The notes: generated by a model not told the origin, from the letters alone. A stretch of DNA of 64,000 bases from Desulfoscipio geothermicus DSM 3669 (GCF_900115975.1 NZ_FOYM01000001.1:1-64000), one strand, 5' to 3'; counted from the stretch's first letter, positions 24,939 to 33,802 are shown. Translations and numbers: made by a program.

Positions 24939-26197
24939 TACTGTTGCCCCCTCACCGTAGATTGGATCGCCTTAAGAGCCGTAGCGGTAGCATCTCTTAC
25001 AGCTGAGGCAACGTCCAGCGGGTTTTTGACGCAACCTGCGGCATAAATTCCGGGTGTGTTGGCCCCTGAAACCAAAAATCCGTCCTCATCGTAGGCCATT
25101 TCGGCAGGCACTTTGGCCGCAGCAGTGGTGGGCGCCATACCGGTGGCCAGCACCACCAGGTCAAACTTCTTCTCAACAACTTCCTGGGCAACTTGATCCT
25201 CAGCAATAACAACCAGTTTTTTAGTAGACGGATCTTCTTTCACTTCACCGGCTTTACCCTTGATCAGGGTAATATTGGCCTCCTCTTGAACCTTGGTAAA
25301 GAAATCTTCATACTTGCCGCGCGCTCTGATGTCAATGTAGTAAATGCAAATCTCGGCGTCGGGATACTGCTCCCGCACATAAGTGGCGTGTTTCAGCGAA
25401 GCCAGACAGCAAACCGATGAGCAAGCTTTCAGGTGGTTTTCATCCCGGGAACCGGCGCACTGAATGAAAGCAACGCTCTTGATTTCCTTGCCGTCGGTCG
25501 GGCGTACAATTTTGCCCTTGGTCGGACCGTTCAAAGCCGCCATTCTTTCCATCATCACGTTGGTAATAACATTGTCGTACCGGCCAAATCCATAGTAGCT
25601 CAATTTATTGGCATCGTACGGATCCCAACCGGTGGCCCAGACAATGGCGCCAACGTTCAGGTTTATTGTTTTGGGCTCCATGTTCAAATCAATAGCGTTA
25701 TACTCGCAAACTTGGGCACACTTGCCGCATTCCGCTCCTTTACAGGCCCGGGCGTCAATAACATATTTCATGGGAAAAGCAAATTCGTGCGGCAGGTAGA
25801 CGGCCTTGGTTTTATCCAAGCCATAATTGAAAGCATTGGCCCTTTCCGCGGGACAGGCCTCTGTACATTTACCGCATCCGGTACAATTTTCGTTCACGAA
25901 GCGGGGATTTAATTTAACGGTAACATCAAAGTTACCTTCCTGGCCGGAAATACTTTCCACTTCCGCCATGGTAAAGAAGTTGATCCGGGGATTTTTTCTA
26001 ATTCGCTGGAAATTAATTTCCAGACCGCAGTTCGGTGGGCATAGTTTCGGGAAGTACTGGTTGATCTGCGTTACTTTGCCGCCAAGGTACGGGTTCTTTT
26101 CCACGATGTAGACCTCATGGCCCACTTCGGCGGCTTCCAGTGCTGCAGTTAAACCGCTGATTCCTCCCCCTACCACCAGTATACTTTTATTTGCCAT
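24938..26197 (-). CDS. qmoA: QmoA, flavin subunit of the Qmo complex
   Basis: 419 residues, an HdrA-like flavoprotein. FAD-binding motif GGGISGLTAALEAAE (~9), CPPNCGLE (~53), ferredoxin motif CTGCGKCTEACP (~107), a CKGAECGKCAQVCEY cluster (~152) and QCAGSRDENHLKACSSVCC (~245) mark the family. It is the subunit thought to contact AprBA. The site GGTG before the ATG is modest. It is separated from aprA by 359 bases holding a terminator, so qmoA-qmoB-hdrCB may be expressed at a different level from aprBA. Confidence 0.95.
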   Translation of the reverse strand: MANKSILVVGGGISGLTAALEAAEVGHEVYIVEKNPYLGGKVTQINQYFPKLCPPNCGLEINFQRIRKNPRINFFTMAEVESISGQEGNFDVTVKLNPRFVNENCTGCGKCTEACPAERANAFNYGLDKTKAVYLPHEFAFPMKYVIDARACKGAECGKCAQVCEYNAIDLNMEPKTINLNVGAIVWATGWDPYDANKLSYYGFGRYDNVITNVMMERMAALNGPTKGKIVRPTDGKEIKSVAFIQCAGSRDENHLKACSSVCCLASLKHATYVREQYPDAEICIYYIDIRARGKYEDFFTKVQEEANITLIKGKAGEVKEDPSTKKLVVIAEDQVAQEVVEKKFDLVVLATGMAPTTAAAKVPAEMAYDEDGFLVSGANTPGIYAAGCVKNPLDVASAVRDATATALKAIQSTVRGQQ

Positions 26198-26309
26198 AAT
26201 TTATCACCACGCCATTTCTCCCGTGTTATTTTTAATCCTGCTTTTTCTATTATCTAACCCCGTTTAAAACTCGAAATTACAATTAAAACTTGTAAACAGC
26301 CACCGGGAT

Positions 26310-26347
26310 CGAAAAAAAACTCCAGGCGGCCGTGTAAGGACGCCTGG
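26310..26347 (-). terminator. Internal terminator between aprA and qmoA
   Basis: CCAGGCG pairs with CGCCTGG; on the minus strand the stem is followed by AGTTTTTTTT. It lies 210 bases past the aprA stop and 113 bases before the qmoA start. Confidence 0.85.
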
Positions 26348-26438
26348 CAGAATAACATTAACCTTGGTAAAAAACGCCCAGTCCCTACAAGCGCGCTTCA
26401 GCCAGGTCTGTATCGTAACTCCCGCTAATATGATCACA

Positions 26439-26482
26439 GCGCAAAAGGACCCGTGGCCATCGGCTACGGGCCCTCTTTGCGC
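26439..26482 (-). other. Long stem-loop downstream of aprA
   Basis: GCGCAAAAGGACCCGT pairs with ACGGGCCCTCTTTGCGC (two small mismatches) around an 11-base loop. No T-run follows on the minus strand. It may protect the 3' end of the aprBA mRNA. Confidence 0.6.
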
Positions 26483-26555
26483 CGTGGATGGCACATGCGA
26501 AGAGTTACTTGATCTCGCCCGGGACATGGGGTGAGATCAGTTTTTATATAGTTAA

Positions 26556-28436
26556 CTATTCAAACAGACGGATAACCGGCTTCTTGAATACATCCCACTG
26601 GCCACTGGCGGGATCGTACTTGAGGTTAACAAAGCAGAGCCAGTTTTCTTCGTCCATCTTCGGACAGTCGGAACGGAAGTAGTAACCGGGCCACCTGGTT
26701 TCTTCACGGAACAGCACGGTACGTACGTGTGCTTCAGCCTGCCACATCCGGTGGATGTTCTCCCAGCACCTCATGAGCTCGTGCAGGTCAGCGGCAGCCA
26801 GTTTCTCGGCGTCTTCCTTCATGAACTCGAGCAGTTCCAGAGCCCTGTCGAGCATGGGCTTGTTGGTGGTGAAGTTAGCGCTCACGCCGCCAACATACTC
26901 GTCCATGAGCTTCTGCAGGCGGAACATGAACATCTTGGGCTTAATGTAAGCCGGGTTGACTTCCGGATCGGTGGTGAAGTCTTTATTGGCTTCGTAAGTT
27001 TCCAGCGGCTTGTAGGTCAACGCTTTCAGTTCTTCTACCTTGGCCATGTCAACGTTGGGCTGGGTGTTGTTCTCAACGATGAACTTGATGGCAGCCTTGG
27101 CGGCAATTCTACCTTCAGCGTGGGAGCCGGAGGAGAACTTGTGGCTGGAAGCACCGGAAGCGTCACCGGCGGCAAACAGACCCTTGACGGTGGTCATGTT
27201 GGCATAACCCCAGAAGTACTCGGGCGGAGCGATGTCCTCGGGACCGGATACCCATGCGCCGGAACCGCCGGAGTGGGAGCCGATGAAGTAAGGCTCAGCA
27301 GCGGCAATCTCGGAGGACTTCTCTTCCGGAGCGGTGTTGGTGGCTGCCCACAGCAGGGCCTGGGAGATGGTCATGTCGAGGAAGTCTTCCCAAGCTTCGG
27401 CTTCCAGTTCCTTCATTTTCTTCTTGAAGGCCTTGGGATCATCTTTATAAGCATCGGCCAGCTTGGCGATGGCTTCTTCAGTCCTCATGTAGATGGGGCC
27501 TTTGCCTTCGCTTACATCCAGCATGCCGAGGTAGTTGCGCAGGTTGGCCGGAATCGGCTTGACCAAGCCGTAAGGAGCCCAGTTTTGCAGTTCGTCTCTG
27601 CGCTCAACCATGTACTCGCCGCCGAACGCGTTGGTGGCTCTGGATTTGAAGAGCAGGAACCATGCGCCGACCGGGCCGTATGCATCCTTGAAGCGGACCG
27701 GGATGAAGCGGATTTCCTGACAGGTCATTTCAGCGCCGGCACGGATGGTGAAGTATGCGCTGGAACCGGTGCTGAACGGAGGATACCAGGAACGGCCGAG
27801 ACCTTCACCGGTGGAGCGGGGCTTGAATACGCCTACGGCACCGCCCATGGCAGCCAGAACGGCTTTGGCCTTGAATACGTAGAATTTATTTTCGCGAACG
27901 CTGAAGCCCACAGCACCAGCGATTCTGTCGCCGTCGAGCAGCGGCTCGATAACGAATACACGCTCGTAAATATTGTCCATGCCCAGGGCGTTCTTGGCAG
28001 CTTCAGCAACGATTACCTTGTAGGATTCACCGTTGATCATGATCTGCCAGCGACCTTCGTTTACATACTCGCCGTCGTCGGTTTTCCAAATGGGCAGGCC
28101 CCACTTTTCAAACAGGTGCACGGTGCCGTCAACGTGGCGGGCAATGTTGTAGACCAGGTCGTCACGGGCAACGCCCATCAGGTCGTTCTTAACATACTCG
28201 ACGTACTGCTCAACGGTGTTTTTGCCTTTGCCAACACCAATGTATTGGTTAATAGCGGACAGACCCATGGCCACCGCACCACTGCGGTCCATCGAAGCCT
28301 TGTCCACGAGGGTGACTTGCAGGCCGTTTTTCTTTGCCCAATAAGCTGCTTCCACGGCCGCCCCGCAGGCTGCCATGCCGCCGCCTACAATCAGAAGGTC
28401 AGTGGTAACTTCAACAGTTTCAAAATTCATCGGCAT
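26556..28436 (-). CDS. aprA: Adenylylsulfate (APS) reductase alpha subunit
   Basis: 626 residues. It reduces APS to sulfite and AMP on FAD in the cytoplasm, with electrons from AprB. FAD-binding GGGMAACGAAVEAAYWAKK at ~18, DRSGAVAMGLSAINQY at ~50, GRSWYPPFSTGSSAYF at ~220 and FAAGDASGASSHKFSSGSH near 430 are all standard dissimilatory AprA sequence. The length is slightly shorter than delta-proteobacterial AprA. AGGAGG precedes the first ATG by about ten bases; a second ATG two codons on is possible. It lies 50 bases after aprB and is co-transcribed with it. Confidence 0.98.
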   Translation of the reverse strand: MPMNFETVEVTTDLLIVGGGMAACGAAVEAAYWAKKNGLQVTLVDKASMDRSGAVAMGLSAINQYIGVGKGKNTVEQYVEYVKNDLMGVARDDLVYNIARHVDGTVHLFEKWGLPIWKTDDGEYVNEGRWQIMINGESYKVIVAEAAKNALGMDNIYERVFVIEPLLDGDRIAGAVGFSVRENKFYVFKAKAVLAAMGGAVGVFKPRSTGEGLGRSWYPPFSTGSSAYFTIRAGAEMTCQEIRFIPVRFKDAYGPVGAWFLLFKSRATNAFGGEYMVERRDELQNWAPYGLVKPIPANLRNYLGMLDVSEGKGPIYMRTEEAIAKLADAYKDDPKAFKKKMKELEAEAWEDFLDMTISQALLWAATNTAPEEKSSEIAAAEPYFIGSHSGGSGAWVSGPEDIAPPEYFWGYANMTTVKGLFAAGDASGASSHKFSSGSHAEGRIAAKAAIKFIVENNTQPNVDMAKVEELKALTYKPLETYEANKDFTTDPEVNPAYIKPKMFMFRLQKLMDEYVGGVSANFTTNKPMLDRALELLEFMKEDAEKLAAADLHELMRCWENIHRMWQAEAHVRTVLFREETRWPGYYFRSDCPKMDEENWLCFVNLKYDPASGQWDVFKKPVIRLFE

Positions 28437-28486
28437 TTATATTAACCTCCTCCGTAAAGTTCTTTAAATAACAAGCCTTAATTTGG

Positions 28487-28930
28487 TTATTTTTTGATGG
28501 TGGGTACTTCGTCCATCAGCAGGGATGCCGGTTCGGTGAACAGGGCCTGGCTGTTCAGGTCGTCCTGGTCTGCCGGGAACCCGCCGTCAGGCACTGCAGT
28601 ACCTTCTTCAGTGGTCCGGATGGGGAACTTGAAGCGCTTGACCATTCCGTTTCTGAACTTAACGGTCCACATAATATTGTCAGAACCTCTCAGAGGAGTT
28701 ACACTGGCGCCCATGGGGACGAAGTCAGCGTAACCGCGCAGGTCCATAGCTTGCTGCGGGCAGGCTTTGGCGCAGCAGAGGCACTCCCAGCAATGCCAGG
28801 GATCACGGTTGTAGGCTTTCATTTTTTCTTTGTCCAGCACCATCAGATCGTTGGGGCATGCATACATGCAAGCGGTTTTGTCCTGACCCTTGCAGCCGTC
28901 ACATTTCTCGGTCATTACAAAAGTTGGCAT
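28487..28930 (-). CDS. aprB: APS reductase beta (iron-sulfur) subunit
   Basis: 147 residues with two [4Fe-4S] motifs, CDGCKGQDKTACMYACP (residues ~10-26) and CWECLCCAKACP (~47-58), then a beta-rich middle and a C-terminal tail (FTEPASLLMDEVPTIKK) that in AprBA wraps around the alpha subunit. It shuttles electrons from Qmo to the AprA flavin. GGGAGG lies before the ATG. It is the first gene of the apr transcript, but a 900-base gap with RNA-like structure separates it from sat. Confidence 0.98.
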   Translation of the reverse strand: MPTFVMTEKCDGCKGQDKTACMYACPNDLMVLDKEKMKAYNRDPWHCWECLCCAKACPQQAMDLRGYADFVPMGASVTPLRGSDNIMWTVKFRNGMVKRFKFPIRTTEEGTAVPDGGFPADQDDLNSQALFTEPASLLMDEVPTIKK

Positions 28931-29084
28931 TTATTCAACCTCCCGTTCCCAATTTGTTTAAAATTTCCGTGCAAATTATCAAAAAGATGTGTTACCAGTT
29001 GCTTTAAGATTGGCACAACATGGTTTTGAGGGGTTAAGTAAATCAATCAGCTAGAGAAAATAACTTAACCTTTCTCCTGGTTTC

Positions 29085-29470
29085 CAAAACTTACGCATAC
29101 ATATTCAAACTATAGCGTAAGTTTTTCACCCGTCCGGCAAACAGGTGGCAGTGTCACAGGATTCAACTGCTTGGCTGTGGCCTTTCGACCACATACCGGG
29201 TGGTTATCTAAAACCGCCACTTAGAGTATTCTGCCCGGTAGAGGGTGTTACCCTCGCCTATTTCCCAATGTCTCAGCGCCCGACTTTCGCTCCGTGTCTT
29301 TGCGACGCTTCATCGGCTACACTGCTTAGAAACCCTTCTCCTCCCAAATAAACCAAAAATGTTTTTTGATTTTGTGCCCGGCATAACACAGTATGCCGCG
29401 CTTAAAACCACCTCCTTCAAATGCTGTTCAGGTCTCGGGCGCCAGGTTGGCTACCCGGTGGCGTGAGTTT
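29085..29470 (-). ncRNA. Candidate structured RNA between sat and aprB
   Basis: On the minus strand ~380 bases are GC-richer than their AT-rich surroundings and can form many hairpins: 29,440-29,463 (CGCCA/TGGCG), 29,380-29,397 (GGCAT/ATGCC), 29,241-29,255 (GAGGG/CCCTC), 29,199-29,220, 29,177-29,192 (six pairs closed by a GAAA loop) and a GTC-GCAA-AGAC turn near 29,305. It ends with a 9-bp AACTTACGC/GCGTAAGTT stem at 29,088-29,123. Repeated GNRA-type loops are typical of large structured RNAs. No frame reads as a protein. I cannot match it to a known RNA class. Confidence 0.5.
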
Positions 29471-29837
29471 ATTAACACTATTGGTTCCAAATCATAAGCG
29501 GCACTGATAATTACTATAACCTATGCTTAATATTAAAGTAGTTTCGACAAGCATGTTTCGGGTTCCTTCTTTTTCAGGAAATAAAATTACACTTTTTTAT
29601 AGTAATTTTCGACCGAAAAAGAAGCATGTAACCGGATCCGGCATTCCAGGCATATTATATTCAGCACTTCAACCATATATTAGTAAAAAATATGGCATTA
29701 AAATATATATGCCGGACTGTCCGCGTATTAAAGCAAACACTCGGGAATTCGCACCGCGCCTGCAAAACAGGGCACGGGCACATCCCTTTCTTTTACAATA
29801 ACTAATATACAATGCTTGCTGTATTACAAGATTGTTG

Positions 29838-31076
29838 TTACTTCTGCGGACCGGGGATGTCCTCGTAAGCGCCCTTCTTGATTTCCACTTTTTCCGCGGT
29901 CTTGTAGTATTCGCGGAGGATTTCCATAACTTCGGGACGACCGAATTCCTTCGGAATCTCCTCGCCATCCTGCATCATGCGGCGGAACTTGGTGCCGCTG
30001 ACGACGCAGCGATCTTCCGGACCGTGCGGGCAGGTGCGCTGGCTGGCCATGCTCTGGCACTTGTAGCAGTAGAAGGTCCAGGCTATCAGCATGGGCTTGA
30101 GTTCCAGGGCGCCCGGCCAGAGTTCATCGAAAATCTTCTGAGCGTCGAAGGGACCGTAGTAGTCGCCCACACCGGCGTGGTCACGCCCCACGATGAGGTA
30201 TTTGCAGCCCCAGTTTTGACGGAACACGGCGTGCAGCAGGGCTTCACGCGGCCCACCGTAACGCATTTCCATGGGGTACACGCCCAGGGCGATGTTCTCT
30301 TTCGGGAAGTACTTTTCAACCAGCACTTCATAGCACTTGGTGCGTACTTCGCCCGGAATGTCGCCGGGTTTCAAAGCGCCGACAATGGCGTGGATAAAGC
30401 AGCCGTCCACCATGCCGCTTTCCAGGGCGAACTTGCAGAGGTATTCGTGTGAACGGTGCATGGGGTTCCGGGTTTGGAAAGCAACAACATTGGACCAGCC
30501 TTTTTCTTCAAAAAGCTTTCTGGCTTCCGCGGGATACAGGTAGTACTTGGGATATTTTTGAGGATAAACGCCTTCATTCAGGACCTTGATGGGGCCGCCC
30601 AAGTTGAATTCGCCTTGTTTCATAACGCTGGCCACACCGGGGTGTCCTTCGGCGTCCAGGGTCTTGAATACTTCACGGCACTCGGCTTCCTTGTCGTAGG
30701 TGTAAATTTCTTCAACCTTCATGGTGGCGTACAGTTCTTTGGAAGCCCTGTCATACAAAGCTACTTCCATGCCTTCCTTGAGGCCGATGGCGTCTTTTTC
30801 CTCGCCGGTGATGGACAGGGTAACAGGCATAGGCCACATGGTACCGTCGGTCAGTTTAAGATCAAATACGCAGCCGGTGTAATCATCCTTTTTCATGAAG
30901 CCAGCCAGGGGTGTGAATGCACCAATGCCAAGCATCAAAACATCGGAAGTTTCCCGGGAGCTCATGTACACCTTGGGCAAACTTTCCGCCCGCTTGATTT
31001 CAGCTTCCCTTTCTTCGCCGTACAGCAACAAGGGCTTGAGTTTTCCTTCTGGGCCATGCGGTTTGGGTAGCGCCAT
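29838..31076 (-). CDS. sat: Sulfate adenylyltransferase (ATP sulfurylase)
   Basis: 412 residues. It activates sulfate with ATP to APS and pyrophosphate, the first cytoplasmic step of sulfate respiration. Active-site motifs [12 protein letters not shown] (~200) and GRDHAG (~295) are intact. A cysteine cluster CYKCQSM, then CPHGPEDRC, near residues 340-360 fits the metal-binding site seen in many bacterial and archaeal homohexameric enzymes. There is no fused APS kinase, as expected for the dissimilatory form. AGGAGGGG lies before the ATG. It is upstream of aprBA on the same strand but 900 bases away; a 24-bp palindrome and a CRP/FNR-type site lie upstream. Confidence 0.98.
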   Translation of the reverse strand: MALPKPHGPEGKLKPLLLYGEEREAEIKRAESLPKVYMSSRETSDVLMLGIGAFTPLAGFMKKDDYTGCVFDLKLTDGTMWPMPVTLSITGEEKDAIGLKEGMEVALYDRASKELYATMKVEEIYTYDKEAECREVFKTLDAEGHPGVASVMKQGEFNLGGPIKVLNEGVYPQKYPKYYLYPAEARKLFEEKGWSNVVAFQTRNPMHRSHEYLCKFALESGMVDGCFIHAIVGALKPGDIPGEVRTKCYEVLVEKYFPKENIALGVYPMEMRYGGPREALLHAVFRQNWGCKYLIVGRDHAGVGDYYGPFDAQKIFDELWPGALELKPMLIAWTFYCYKCQSMASQRTCPHGPEDRCVVSGTKFRRMMQDGEEIPKEFGRPEVMEILREYYKTAEKVEIKKGAYEDIPGPQK

Positions 31077-31192
31077 AAATGTTTCCCCTCCTAGATATTT
31101 TTTTATTTTGTTTTACTAACAAGGAACAAAATGTTCCCAAATACAAACCTAATCTCCCAATTGTTGGCGCTTGCTTGTCATATTTTGTCGCT

Positions 31193-31216
31193 TATTTGAC
31201 ATTATAATGTCAAATA
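31193..31216. promoter_or_regulatory. 24-bp perfect palindrome upstream of sat
   Basis: TATTTGACATTA and its exact complement TAATGTCAAATA abut without a spacer, 117 bases before the sat ATG. A 10-bp inverted repeat, AACAAAGCAC / GTGCTTTGTT (31,223-31,232 and 31,257-31,266), lies next to it. Both look like operators for dimeric regulators of sat. Confidence 0.6.
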
Positions 31217-31354
31217 GTTGCTAACAAAGCACTTGTATTTTGTTTAAAATATATATGTGCTTTGTTTAAGAAATTAGACACAAAGTAGAGTTTTCCTTCT
31301 TTTGTTTAGGTAAAAATAATTATTTTCTTTTAAAAGGCATCGTTTGCAATTTAT

Positions 31355-31370
31355 TGTGAAGAGAGGCACA
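31355..31370. promoter_or_regulatory. CRP/FNR-type site upstream of sat
   Basis: TGTGA-AGAGAG-GCACA, one mismatch from the dyad consensus, 279 bases upstream of sat. Confidence 0.35.
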
Positions 31371-31454
31371 AAAATGGTTCATCAATTAAAAATATAGCAT
31401 GAATCATAAATATTGACAAGCACTTTACGCCTGAAATAAGTGTAAGACATAAAT

Positions 31455-31482
31455 TCAAGAGGACATCAAAACGATGTCCTCT
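31455..31482 (-). terminator. Hairpin overlapping the YkgJ-family stop
   Basis: AAGAGGACATC pairs with GATGTCCTCTT around AAAAC and includes the stop codon. The following T content is weak (GAATTTATG), so termination may be inefficient. Confidence 0.5.
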
Positions 31483-32209
31483 TGTACTTTTCCACGTATT
31501 TTTCCAGCATTTCGCTTTGTCCGTTGGCCAAAAATTCCTGCATCACCTTGGGGCGGCGGAACCTGGCCCCCTCACTGACGACACTCATGACCAGGTGATT
31601 AACAAAGGGCATAAAAGTATACTGGCTCTCCACTACAGACATGGGCACGAACAGCGATTCCAGCTGTCCGATGTCCGCGGTAAGCATCTGAATCAATTCC
31701 AGAGGCGTTTTGTTTTTGCCGTTGACCACCCGGACATTTTGGCAACGGGGCAATTGGAAGTTCACGATTTCTTCGGGCAGTTCGACCCCGTGCTCCTCCC
31801 GGTATTTTACCACCAGCTTGTCCATATTGCGGCGCGCCAGGTCATCTTCCCCGTTCCCATTGCCCATCAATCCGTAAGAACGGCAGGTAAACGGCCGCAC
31901 TTCGTAGATTTGGCATTGCCTGTCATCCCCCAGAAACGGGCAGCGCTGGTTGATATCCACCAGTTCCAAAAAGTAATAACGCACCGCCCCGGCGATAAAT
32001 TCCGGCCATTTTTCGGGCAGGTGCTTGTTGACATAGCGGAACATATTTAAAAATTCCACTATATACGCCGGCGGCGGCACCGTACAGCAGGTGGCGCAGC
32101 GGTTGCATTCGGTTTCCGGTATTTGATCGTATATCTCATGTAATTTTTCAAATAAACCGTTTTCCTCGGACTGGCTTACCGCCGGATGCAGTTTAACCAG
32201 TGGCAGCAT
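31466..32209 (-). CDS. YkgJ-family cysteine-cluster protein
   Basis: 247 residues. Cysteine pattern CNRCATCCTVPP (~35-45), CPFLGDDRQCQIYEVRP and FTCRSYG (~95-125), which is the YkgJ/UPF0153 pattern, thought to bind zinc or an iron-sulfur cluster. The role is unknown. The C-terminal half is variable and helical. AAGGAG stands eight bases before the ATG at 32,209; an ATG three codons upstream overlaps the site and is less likely. It is the only minus-strand gene between sat and the small genes at 32.4-33 kb and probably has its own promoter. Confidence 0.85.
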   Translation of the reverse strand: MLPLVKLHPAVSQSEENGLFEKLHEIYDQIPETECNRCATCCTVPPPAYIVEFLNMFRYVNKHLPEKWPEFIAGAVRYYFLELVDINQRCPFLGDDRQCQIYEVRPFTCRSYGLMGNGNGEDDLARRNMDKLVVKYREEHGVELPEEIVNFQLPRCQNVRVVNGKNKTPLELIQMLTADIGQLESLFVPMSVVESQYTFMPFVNHLVMSVVSEGARFRRPKVMQEFLANGQSEMLEKYVEKYKRTSF

Positions 32210-32390
32210 TAACACCATCTCCTTCCATGCAACATCCCAAAACTTTTACTGCAACTAATCCTATAATAAAGTAAAATATAATTAAACACAAAATATTTTT
32301 TCCTCCATAATAATAATCAAGCAACAAAACCTAACAAAAACAAAAAGCACCCCCTGATGGAGGTATTGGTTGTTAAAGGAGGCCGGTGAA

Positions 32391-32600
32391 ATGATATTAA
32401 TGAGCTTTATCCTTATTCTTTCTGGTCTTTCTCTAATCACTGCCGGCATATTATTATTAACCTTATGCATCGCCGGCACCGGAAAATGGCCCGGGTGCCA
32501 CCCCGCCAGGTGGCCAACCCGGGTAAAAAAATTGGCGTTGTTAACCGGCGGCGGCGCCTTGCTTACATTATTTGGCATTTTGGTCGCTTACGGCATTTAA
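32391..32600 (+). CDS. Small two-helix membrane protein
   Basis: 69 residues, two hydrophobic helices (MSFILILSGLSLITAGILLL at ~4-23 and LALLTGGGALLTLFGILVAY at ~47-66) joined by a short loop with a Cys-His pair (WPGCHPARW). No family recognised. AAAGGAGG lies eight bases before the ATG at 32,391. The stop overlaps the end of the convergent NifX-like gene by four bases. It is a credible gene because of its binding site and amphipathic layout. Confidence 0.6.
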   Translation: MILMSFILILSGLSLITAGILLLTLCIAGTGKWPGCHPARWPTRVKKLALLTGGGALLTLFGILVAYGI

Positions 32601-32980
32601 TGATGGCAACTGTGCCCGTGGTCGTGTTCCCCATGATGATGGCCGCACACTGCTGCGCTGGAAACCAGTTCACCGCGCAAATACCTGCCGACTACCTCTG
32701 TAATTTTACCGCTGGCCCCCGTAATGACCTCCAGGCCGCTATCTTTCAAGGGAGCCAGGGCCCGGGCGCCGATGCCCCCGACAATAACCACATCTATGCC
32801 TTCTTTTTGCATTAATCCGGCCAATCCCTCATGGTTATGCTGCAGGCTTTCCGCGGAGATTATTTTTTGTGACAGAATTTTATCACCATCCGCTTCAATT
32901 ACCGCAAATTCCCTGCTCCTGCCAAAATGTTGGTTTACATGGCCATATTCATGTGGCAAAGCGATCTTCATTGTTTGCAT
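32597..32980 (-). CDS. NifX/NifB-type iron-molybdenum cofactor-binding domain protein
   Basis: 127 residues. MKIALPHEYGHVNQHFGRS (~4-22) and VVIVGGIGARALAPLKDSG (~66-84) are hallmarks of the dinitrogenase FeMo-cofactor family, small cytoplasmic proteins that bind iron-sulfur or Mo-Fe-S clusters. The tail CGHHHGEHDHGHSCHH is a metal-binding His/Cys string. There are no nif genes nearby, so a general metal-cluster carrier role is more likely than nitrogen fixation. Such proteins are frequent in anaerobes. Confidence 0.88.
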   Translation of the reverse strand: MQTMKIALPHEYGHVNQHFGRSREFAVIEADGDKILSQKIISAESLQHNHEGLAGLMQKEGIDVVIVGGIGARALAPLKDSGLEVITGASGKITEVVGRYLRGELVSSAAVCGHHHGEHDHGHSCHH

Positions 32981-33083
32981 ACCTCCAACTATTGTCGTTA
33001 AACAGCATATTACGTTATGAACATTTGTTAATTAAATTTTAAATATTAAAATAAGAAATGTCAATGCTTTTTTATAACTTGGG

Positions 33084-33120
33084 CAAAAAAAAACCGCCTT
33101 GAGCGGCGGTTTAATTTTTT
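33084..33120. terminator. Terminator after dsrC
   Basis: AACCGCC pairs with GGCGGTT around TTGAGC, with T/A runs on both sides (a run of nine A on the plus strand gives nine T on the minus strand). Confidence 0.85.
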
Positions 33121-33121
33121 A

Positions 33122-33439
33122 TTAAACGCAACCGGTGGGCTTGGGCAGTCCTGCCAGTTTGCAGGCGCCTTTAGCCGGGCCGGACGGGAAGAGTTCATAA
33201 ATTTGCTTCAAGCTGTATCCGGTTTGTTTGCACATTTTCCGTACCATCGGAGCAACCTGGAACTGTTTGTAATAATCACGCAGGTAATGGATTACCTTCC
33301 AATGATCTTCGGTGAGTTCCTTGATACCTTCGCCCTCAGCAAATTGAATGGCCACGGCTTCAGTCCACTCGTCCGGGTTAACTACAAAACCGTCCTCATC
33401 CAGCTCGATTTGTTTGCCGTCTACTTCTATAAAAGCCAT
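33122..33439 (-). CDS. dsrC: DsrC/TusE-family sulfur carrier
   Basis: 105 residues. DsrC accepts sulfur from dissimilatory sulfite reductase as a trisulfide between its two C-terminal cysteines. Both are here, Cys93 and Cys104 in KGACKLAGLPKPTGCV, with the penultimate Cys in the swinging arm. Other landmarks: GFVVNPDEWTEAVAIQFAE and ELTEDHWKVIHYLRDYY. The ATG at 33,439 follows GGAGGTGGAG; the longer frame upstream has no such site and is not conserved-looking. It is monocistronic and away from dsrAB, which are outside the window. Confidence 0.97.
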   Translation of the reverse strand: MAFIEVDGKQIELDEDGFVVNPDEWTEAVAIQFAEGEGIKELTEDHWKVIHYLRDYYKQFQVAPMVRKMCKQTGYSLKQIYELFPSGPAKGACKLAGLPKPTGCV

Positions 33440-33802
33440 TAATCTCCACCTCCATAAATATTGTTTAAGTAAATTTTTCTTTATTTTTCCCCTAAAAATA
33501 ATTACTTTACGTTTTTTCATTTTTAGGGCAAAAAGCATATCTTGTACTACATTATATTATCATTCCATTCACTTTAACGCAACAGGTTCATTTAGAAAAT
33601 ATACACCGCCGACTATATCAATCCGGGCTGCACAATGCTAAAAACCCGTCCAACCACCTCCCAACGGATTACAGGTTAATATTTACCAGTGCCGGTATTA
33701 TTTTATTCATAAACGGCACCGAACGTACCCAGCCAAATACATAACTTACATTTATAATGTACGACAGAACATCTTCAGAATCCTGCCGGTTTAATATAAA
33801 GG
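33440..33802. other. Intergenic, nothing recognised
   Basis: AT-rich 360 bases between dsrC and the Na/Pi symporter, expected to contain the dsrC promoter. I see no gene, repeat or clear operator. Confidence 0.4.

Noticed and set aside
26264-26527. An 87-residue open frame between aprA and qmoA
   Set aside because: It runs through the terminator and the long stem-loop, has odd composition (many Arg, Trp and Cys) and no ribosome binding site.
29145-29351. A 68-residue plus-strand frame in the sat-aprB gap
   Set aside because: It lies antisense to the region with strong RNA-like pairing and reads like translated structured RNA; no binding site.
29085-29470. Group II intron or cobalamin riboswitch in the sat-aprB gap
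   Set aside because: No domain V motif, no reverse transcriptase and no B12-box consensus were found; left as an unassigned RNA candidate.
32597-32980. Nitrogen-fixation locus
   Set aside because: The NifX-like protein is alone, with no nif structural or cofactor genes in the window.
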